From the NCBI GenBank assembly GCA_027382625.1, contig JAJKFJ010021735.1:1-64000 (forward strand): a stretch of DNA of 64,000 bases, read 5' to 3'. The stretch is from Tetmemena sp. SeJ-2015 (lineage: Eukaryota > Ciliophora > Spirotrichea > Sporadotrichida > Oxytrichidae). This document shows positions 56,601-64,000 of the stretch, in pieces. Position numbers and translations under genes: made by a program. The number at the start of each line of letters is the position of its first letter. Position 1 is the first letter of the stretch. The notes under the pieces were generated by a model that saw nothing but the letters and a program-made list of their open reading frames with translations, did not search any database and was not told the DNA's origin.

Positions 56601-57976
56601 TGTATTTCCTATATAGAAATGTTTGTAAAGTGTAAACTTCTTTTTTTTAAAATGCTAATTTCTATTCTAAATTAAACGAAATATAAGTTTTATGGCATTC
56701 TAAGGTGATCTATCTTCTTCTAAAAGAAATTCTGCTTTGCTTGATATCATCTTCTCTTTCGTGAATAAATTATTATTTCATTACTGAGAAACAAAAAAGC
56801 AAAGAATTTCCCTTTAAAAAAATGAAAGCTTAAAAAAAAAGGGGAAAAAAAAGGGAGATAGAGAATTAAAACTGCTCCAAGCAACATCATTTCATTAAAA
56901 TATTTAGGAATGACAGATTTATATTAAATTTTAGATATTATTCTATCTGCTTAATTTGGCAATTCGCGACCAGATGTGGTTGCACCTCTTTAATGGAGAG
57001 TTCAACGGATCTCAATCCAATTCTGCGAACTCTAATTGTTATTGTCTGTATTTTTATTTGGGATAATATCTCTTTTTAATTTATCTTTTCTGAAAACTTC
57101 AACTTCAAGAGCTTTCTGAGCTAATCACCTTTGGAATGAATTCGACTATTCGTCGTTCTTATTGATGACAGGTAGTTGCAATTAAGAAGGAGGCTTTTAA
57201 AGCATGCCTAAATTATTTAGTGTAAGAGTTGAAGAGGCCTTATTCTAAACTTAATATTAAATGCCCAAAATCAACCAACAAATTATTTTATTAAGGAAGA
57301 GTTTATTTTTTTAAGTTTGTCTCATAAAAATATCCTCCCTGTTTTAATTTTCCCCTTCTAACTCTGCATTCCTTAAAGAGAGATCTACTTTAATAGATTT
57401 AAAAGCTTTAAATTTAGTACTTTTCTTATTTTTATGGGGAGTATAATACAGAATAAATATCCAAACCCCCCTCACAGTTGAAACTAGGATAAAAATAGTA
57501 AAATAATTGTAAAACACTATATTTCAGGCTGTTTGTATTAGGAAGAGTGTTGTAGTCTGTTGTGGATTAACCTAGGAATGCAGGATTTTAATGAACGGCA
57601 GGAATGTGCTGCTATACTGTTTAAAAAAAAAAAAATGGGAATTGCTTTTAAAATATTTCAACATAGATAAAGTCTAATTCGAATCCTTGCGTGCTTAGTT
57701 CTATCAAATATTTTGAAGAAGTCGTTCTCTAAAGTAATCCTCTTTAGAAGGAGTTGCATCGGCTGGTTACTCTATCTGATTTACTAATCATTCAACAACT
57801 TAAAAATATTGATACCTTTAGAGGTTTTGCTTTCCAGTTAAATCTCTGCTATTATTTTCCATCATCAATAACAATTAATTAATCGAATAGCTAATGTAGT
57901 TTATAAAAATCTAAAAAGAGAGGTTAAATCGAAGATGGGCTAGGAAAATTTTTAAAATATTAAAGAAAGGAATATA
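56601..57976. other. Spacer
   Basis: AT-rich, with A runs near 56830 and 57625. I cannot support any gene; the 5' end of the preceding minus gene may extend in here. Confidence 0.4.
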
Positions 57977-58824
57977 ATGGTTTCAAAAGCCTAAAGGACA
58001 ATCTATGTTGCTAACTATATCATTAAGACACTCGCTAAGGCTCAACCTGCAATAAAGGTGATTGGAATGTCTAGATCGGGTCTCGCTCGTGAGGCTGAAG
58101 TGCAGTAACTTCCAAATGTGATTCACCCAATTATTAACTATGTTTAACTTGATTTGAATGTGAGTTTCGTGAAGGGAGATTGCTTGGACGCAGACTCATT
58201 CAGAGATCATTTAGAAGATGTGGATTCGGTCATTCATTGCGTGGGCACCCTCATTGAAAAAAAGAACAAACCTCACCCACATACGAGGCTATGAACAGAG
58301 ACACAGCATCAACATGGCAGGTAAACTATAAGACTGGGCGGTCAAGAAAATGCAAAAGCGCAATTTCGTGCTTATCTCTTCAGAGAAGGCACCCCCTTTT
58401 TTGAATGCCTACATCACCACGAAAGTAGAGGCTGAGAATTATATTCTATCTGAGGAATGTGAAAACCTTAAGTCCACTATCATCAGGCCAGGCTTCATCG
58501 TAGATAAAAATCACAGATGGTGGTCGATCCCACTTGGAACTGTAGTTGACCTTGCATACTATGGCAATGAATATATCTGCAAGAAGCTTCCTTTCTTAAT
58601 ATGAAATATATCATAGAATATAAGTATTCGCACAGCAGGTTGATTTCCTGTTTCCAGCTCACTCTACTCAACTTTCAACAGTGGCTCATTTCTCAATTGA
58701 GGGTGCCCTCGGTCTGAATGAAACCTAAGTTCTGACTAATGATATTCTTCTGTTATTTTTATCATTAATTATTTAACTTAATTCTTCTAAGTATGAAAGA
58801 GAGGCAAAGCAAAAGGTCAATTGA
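57977..58824 (+). CDS. COQ11/NDUFA9-like atypical short-chain dehydrogenase, N-terminus missing
   Basis: Plus strand. NYIIKTLAKAQPAIKVIGMS, FVKGDCLDADSFRDHLEDVD, SVIHCVGTLIEKKNK, TYEAMNRDTA, KKMQKRNFVLISSEKAPPFL, then AYITTKVEAENYILS (the YxxxK pair), STIIRPGFIVDKNHRW and HFSIEGALGLNET. This matches mitochondrial atypical SDRs of the COQ11/NDUFA9 group (ubiquinone synthesis or complex I). The Gly-rich Rossmann motif that should precede NYIIKTL is absent: the MVSKAQRTIYVA before it does not fit, so the first MDS probably lies elsewhere. One base seems missing at two places (about 58274 and 58311). Stop used: 58822-58824. Confidence 0.8.
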
Positions 58825-60181
58825 GTGACAAGAGTAGCAGTTAGTTATTTATTTTATTAATTTTAGATTAACTTTTACTGAATTTAATTTTGTAATTTAA
58901 AGATTATCTTTAATGGAAATTATGCCAGTTTTTGATTGGATATAAGTTGACCCATTAACTATTAACAAAGGCATTAGTTATAATGGAAGGATTCGATGAA
59001 ATTTTACACCCACCAGATGTAGCGTTAGCTATTATTTTCGCAGTCTTAAGCCAGTTTAACTGGTTGCGGAGAAGGGACCTATTCGGGATCTTGACTCCGT
59101 TCCAATAAAAATGAAAATGTTTGATTAATAAATTCCATATTTCTCTGCAAAGTATAACTGCTCATAGTGAATTTAAATAGGGATATTTGAAAATACTAAA
59201 GAAAGGTTGAAATTTATTTAATGTAATAGCAAAATTAGCTTTCAAATGTCTTCTCATTTCTTTTGCACCTCCTGATATAATCGCAAATACTTTACTTATA
59301 TTGTTTGAGCCAGTCTATTGATCATATTTAAGAATTCCAAACACAGTAAGAGTGAGTGAGATGTATATAAGTTGGATATTGCAAAAAAATTATCTTTAAT
59401 AAGCAATATTTTATTATAAGGGATGAACTCAAGACCATTTTCATCATTAAAATTTAATCTCAAAATCATTTAAATCATCAACTAAAAGCACATTTTTGCT
59501 TTTCCTATTTTCATTTTTTATCACCTTCGCATCTTCAGCTGATGGCTTTTAAGGCTTCTATTCAGGATGATGAAGTCTACGATGTTATGTGCCGGTTATA
59601 TCCAATCGAGTACCAACTCCATAAGAGAGATTTCTTCCCTCTTCGAATTCATAGAGTTTATTACTTCCCTAACTCAGATGCTAGATTCTGCGTTGCATAT
59701 GCTGCTCAAGAGGCTCAGTTAAATTTTCTGTCAAGTCTTGCATGAGCACTCCCTGAATTGATTACACTTGTCTGTCTATTAGAATAGAAGACATGAAATT
59801 AAGATTATAGTTTAATCTTCGTCTTATGACTTTTTTCCTTCAAGTAAGTTTATGGGGTTTAAAGGATGCTAAATAAATTTAAGTTTGGATAAATTTAGAG
59901 GAAATTAAATTATTATTGTGCTAGCCTTTCAATTACGTCCTATATTGAAATCATGAAATAAGCTTTTATTTAAAATATTTCAAGTACGAGCTTCTCTCAT
60001 TATTTATCTTGAATCCCACGTAAAGGCAGGAGAGACCAAAGATCCCGTAAGCTAATCCATTTTTAAAGTCTTCCATCAATTTTAAACTAATCTATTAATA
60101 TTGTAAAACAATAGCAGCTTATACTTTGGCAAAAGTTATTCTATTGAAGGGAGAGCTTTACTTAGAGTAATTAAGCGAATA
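58825..60181. other. Spacer with one possible small ORF
   Basis: Mostly AT-rich. 59542-59745 (+) is an uninterrupted frame without TAA/TAG (MAFKASIQDDEVYDVMCRLY ... FCVAYAAQEAQLNFLS) ending in TGA, possibly a short gene or an orphan MDS. A perfect 13-bp palindrome, CCAGTTTAACTGG, lies near 59053. Confidence 0.4.
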
Positions 60182-61137
60182 ATGAACGGAAAAGAAAAAT
60201 GTGAAACACAAGCTTAATTGCTGGAATCTCCTCTAAAATCTTAGCTTTACAAGGGGTTTGACGCCTTCATGTCTTTCTCTTTTTGTTTCTCCTCAATAGC
60301 AGTAATAACATCACTTTCCTTAGTCATAAATTACGGACTTGAAACAGGTGGCCCAGTTGTGATGACTTGGGGATGGCTGATAGCATGCATGTTTACACTA
60401 TGTGTGGGGAGCTAGATAGCTGAGATATGCTCTGTCTATCCTGTGCAGGCAGCGTATACTACTGGTCTGGAGTACTCTCAAGTGAAAAATGGGCTCCTTT
60501 CAATAGCTACATGTGCGGCTGGCTATACTTAATTGGAAACATAGCTTGTGATAGCTCCTTTGCTTATGGCTTCTCTTAAATGTTTGCAGCTTTGTTGTAA
60601 GCCTTAAATGATGGAGAAGAGATAGTTTCTGAGATATCTAAAGTGTCAATAGCTGTAGTTATAAACTTGAAAATTAATTTTTTCAACTCAAATCTAAAAA
60701 TTATAGATTTACTTCTCGGATGGGCTGTTAAAAACGCCCTAAGGCTGGACAAACAAGGCTCTTTCAATAATTTTTCAGCTCTTTATCAGTTTATTAGCAC
60801 CATAATCGTAATTGCAATTCTCATATTCGCTTCTGTTCCTGATAAACTATCAAGCAACAAGTTCGTGTGGACAAATTTCAACAATAGCACAGGTTTTGAT
60901 GATACGAAGAGCTCGAATCTTGTCTTTATATATTTTCACAACATTATAGATAATCAGTAATGTTATATGCATGATTGGAGTGCTGATGAGCAGCTATGGC
61001 TTGTCAGGTTACGAAAGTGGGGCCACTTTAGCTGAAGAGACTAAAAATTCCTCAAGAGAAGCCCCAAGAGGTATCATCAAGGCCTTATTGCTGTCTAGCT
61101 TAATTGGCTTTATCTTCATCGTAGGTTTACTTTATGC
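60182..61137 (+). CDS. Amino-acid permease (APC superfamily), N-terminal scrambled block
   Basis: ATG at 60182-60184: MNGKEKCETQAQLLESPLKS, then GFDAFMSFSFCFSSIAVITS, TGGPVVMTWGWLIACMFTLC, SQIAEICSVYPV, VYYWSGVLSSEKWAPFNSYM, GWLYLIGNIACDSSFAYGFS, STIIVIAILIFA, LSGYESGATLAEETKNSSRE and PRGIIKALLLSSLIGFIFIV. These are the first six or so helices of a GABA/polyamine-type permease, including the conserved EETKNSSREAPRGI. One base is missing near 60444 (YPVAGSVYYW expected). A stretch near 60880-60975 is probably an intron or IES. It ends at the pointer TTTACTTTATGC (61126-61137). The C-terminal half is on the minus strand at 11499-10740. Confidence 0.85.
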
Positions 61138-62010
61138 TTAAAATGTGAAAGCATGGATTAATTTAGGAGTGTTTAAAATGAGAAATTATTTTTAAGAAAA
61201 TTAAGATAGATATATTATTTTGACTATAATAAAGTTAGAAGTCTTTTTGTTCTTTAGTTTTTGAATAGGTAGTCTGAAGCACTTATAAGATGCTTAACTT
61301 AATAACTTTGTTAAGGTTTATAAAATAGTGAGAAATTTGTCCAGAGCTAAGAAAGCAAATTAGAGTAAATTGAATGTGGAAACTAGCGAACTCAATTTTT
61401 TATTGCTTAGATCTTAAGCTTCATTATCTGGGCTCTTAAATTTATTTAGAAAGAGCATCGGCAGCTTGCAAATTTTTTCTTTTTCTACTGTTATAGCTCA
61501 GGATATGATTTTATTCGAAACTCAGATCATCAATTAAAAGAGTATGCAATAATATTTATCACAGATCAAGAGTTTAGTTTAACAAAGTAACTTGAGCTGG
61601 ATCTGCTTTTAAAATTTGTAGCTCTTAGAAATCTTCTTCCAGTTCTTATTTTTCTTATAATAAAATTAAAATGACGATTTAATTAAGGATTCTAATTTTT
61701 CAAATGTGGTTAATCTTTGTAACTCTTTGTTTGTGGTCAAATTTGCTTTTTTAATTTCGTGTGCTGATTATTTTACCTCCTGCTTTTAGTTGTTATTTTA
61801 ATTCGAGAGAGTCTAAGATATCTCTTGCTTTAAGTTCGTAGATTAATTATTTAACAGTGAGGCATATTTACCTACAGAGAAAAATAATTAAATCTAAACA
61901 CTCTCATTAATTGTTTACAGCTTATTCCTATTATGCAATTTGTCTCTCTTGCTTATTCTGGGCTATCAATAAGGAGGGCTTCAAAATAATCTTCCCTCCC
62001 AGTGTAGTTC
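61138..62010. other. Unassigned AT-rich region
   Basis: Open plus-strand frames exist (for example from about 61500), but composition and lack of motifs do not separate them from chance under a one-stop code. Confidence 0.35.
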
Positions 62011-64000
62011 CTTCTATTAATTATCAAACAAAAAAGGCCTTTTTAAAAAATTTCCATCTTTATTGAGTTCACTAGAAGGTGGGGCATCATAAAATGTCAA
62101 AATTAGTTTATTTGTAAACATCGTTTTGGCTAAGTTTCTGTCTATTTTATCTGTAGATCTATTTGAGCAGATTCTAAGCGCTCCTTGGTTAAAACTCAGA
62201 CTTAACTGAGCTAGAACCATTTACTAATTAGGACTAGCCACTGCTCTATCTTAAAATATACAATAAATATCTGTTGTGAGTAGCAGTAGCAGCTTTTATA
62301 TTTCTTTCTGGATTAATTTAATCCACAACAACTGATGTCTGTGCATCTCTCCTCTGCTCATAATAAAAATTTTTCATTTGAAAATAATTAAATGCTCATT
62401 CTCTTCTTCAATAGCTTCAAAGCTTGGATTATAATATAAATCAATCTATTTATAAGATTGCTATACTTCTTAGTAATGTCTGGCTTGACCAATTTCAAGA
62501 GAGACTGATTTTTTGAGATTCTTTGAGACCCCTGAGCCAAGGCTGTCTCATATCCATTTTGCTCCTTAATAGTTTTATTTTAACTTCGCTATTTATCACC
62601 TACGTTGCTCAACCTTGATTAAAAATAAATTATCATTGGTTTCCAGAGATCTGAATTTAAGATTCTTCAAGTGAGTTTTGCTAAAAATATAATATAGCGA
62701 TACATTTTTGCTACTTCAGCTTGTATCTCTTGTTATGGGTGGCAAAATAAAAAATAATCATAAGTTTGTTAAATAAAGGCATGTGAATAGTTTTTTATAG
62801 TCTTGAAGTTAAGAACGGGCACGGATAGATAAATTAAAACTTTTTATTAAAAAAATATATTCTATATAAAATATAGATTACTGCTTTAGGAATTAGCAGA
62901 AGGCGTCTTTTCTTGGTTTTCATTTCTTGAATTGCCTGCTTGACTTTATTTTAAGCCTTGCGCTAGCCCATGAGAATTTTATTTATTTTCAGTGACAGAT
63001 GATATTTTATACCTTAAATAAAAATATCAGATATAGCAGCATTATTTATTATTTATCTGTCAGAACTCGTATAGTCTAAATTTTTATCCTTTTATTTTCG
63101 GATTTACAATTTCAATTTATCATCAAGTGCCTACTATAGTCCGAAGTTGATCTCTTCTGGTTCTTCAAGTCTCGACTCTGTAATTGAGATAAACAAAAAC
63201 ACAAGCAGAAAAGATTAAAAAACTTTAAGATCTATCTGTTTGAAGCTGCTTGTATTGGCTATAGATTTTATTAATTTTTCCCCTCCCTTTAATATTTAAC
63301 GCCACTCTGCTCGTTTATTTGCTATTCATCAAGTTAATAAATTTCAGAACTTCTTCTATACTCTATATTTTCAGATTACTCATCATTTGTGAGCTGCTGC
63401 TTTTAATTTTATTATTGGGTGGGAGAGGGACTAAACCCTAAATTGACAGATGTGTTAACTGTGAGAGGCTTTAGCTGAGTAGAATATTTAAAGGTCGACT
63501 GAGAAGTGTCTGCTTCGAAAATAGGAATCTACTCTCTTCCGTTCCTGCCCTGGTGAGACAAATCGAGTCTTTACTCTCTCTAGTATTTGTCTTAATTAGT
63601 AGTCCTAGGTGCATGCTTACTTTACTTCTCCTCCTCAATAGCTCTTAAATTAATTCTAATGCTGAATTAAAAGTTTCAAAAATTATAGCTTCTCTTTCAT
63701 TGCCAATAAAAATCCTCTTCTGATAAATATTATACAGAAAATAACTTATTTCATTTATGATTGAGTGAGAACTAAAGTTGGGCCTGAAGCTTTTACTGGA
63801 TCTTGGTCTCTCTTTATAGTTGCTCTTTGAGTGTTGAGGGGTCCTTCGAAGTTGGCTGACTCACAAAGCCAAACTTCTCCTTTATTTTCTTGCTAGTCTT
63901 GTGTCTCTCAACTATCTGCTGCTCTGTCAGTTTACTCGAATCACGCACTTGCTTCTCTAGCAAACACAATAAATATTTTCATGTTTAAATTCATTCTTAT
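62011..64000 (-). CDS. Gln-rich coiled-coil protein, 5' end beyond the window
   Basis: Minus strand from the right edge: LEKQVRDSSKLTEQQIVERH, KTSKKIKEKFGFVSQPTSKD, then ISLSHQGRN-type and EADTSQSTFKYSTQLKPLTV, NLGFSPSPTQQQNQKQQLTN and, near the 3' end, SSSVKSEFQPRSAQNLLKQI. TAG and TAA are Gln throughout. Frame changes imply several unresolved IESs. The left limit is approximate. Function unknown. Confidence 0.5.

Noticed and set aside
1..64000. Telomere-bearing transposons, C4A4 repeats, transposase genes, CRISPR arrays
   Set aside because: I looked for C4A4/G4T4 repeats, DDE transposase motifs and regular direct-repeat arrays, and saw none.
1..64000. Standard genetic code
   Set aside because: Conserved enzymes (kinase, ABCG, TTLL, Rab) require TAA and TAG as Gln within domains.

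Overview
The window reads as germline (micronuclear) DNA of a spirotrich ciliate, most likely a hypotrich of the Oxytricha/Stylonychia/Tetmemena kind. Seen directly: TAA and TAG are read as glutamine in every recognisable protein and only TGA stops; introns are short (about 37-90 bp) GT...AG; and coding regions are repeatedly interrupted by AT-rich segments flanked by short direct repeats. Cutting one repeat copy plus the segment restores the expected protein. These have the properties of internal eliminated sequences (IESs) with pointers. More than thirty are listed, from 7 bp to 1.75 kb, with pointers of 2 to 12 bp. The genus is an inference.

Layout. 0.4-10.3 kb: three tandem ABCG-type half-transporters on the minus strand. 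The first has an intact 3' half and a decayed 5' half. The third is split by a 1.75 kb IES that holds a complete CCCH zinc-finger gene. 10.7-12.9 kb: the C-terminal half of an amino-acid permease (minus) abutting a MUL1-like RING E3 ligase (plus). 13.3-19.3 kb: an AGC kinase, a Rab-like GTPase and a CUE-domain coiled-coil protein, all minus. 19.9-27.4 kb: a thymidine kinase scrambled into two inverted blocks that enclose a 4.3 kb coiled-coil gene and a GAR1-like gene. 27.8-34.4 kb: a TPR protein, a Josephin-UIM-UBX (ataxin-3-like) protease, a cysteine-rich membrane protein and two coiled-coil or hypothetical genes. 34.7-38.1 kb: a long Gln/Ser/Asn-rich protein. 38.4-49.6 kb: a very long TRP-like channel locus. 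It is interrupted by two large palindromes and by a gap that holds other coding segments. 49.7-52.9 kb: a tubulin tyrosine ligase-like enzyme. 53-56.6 kb: another Q/N-rich gene. 58-61 kb: a COQ11/NDUFA9-like SDR and the N-terminal half of the amino-acid permease. 62-64 kb: a Q-rich coiled-coil gene that runs off the right edge.

How it fits together. Two genes are scrambled across the window. Thymidine kinase has an 8-bp pointer inside an intron; the permease has a 12-bp pointer about 50 kb apart, in opposite orientation. Several other genes lack an end that is presumably encoded elsewhere (MUL1-like, COQ11-like, and a kinase fragment inside a palindrome).

The sequence also carries recurrent single-base errors in homopolymer runs, as uncorrected long reads do. 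Single-nt frameshifts are therefore not treated as evidence of pseudogenes here.
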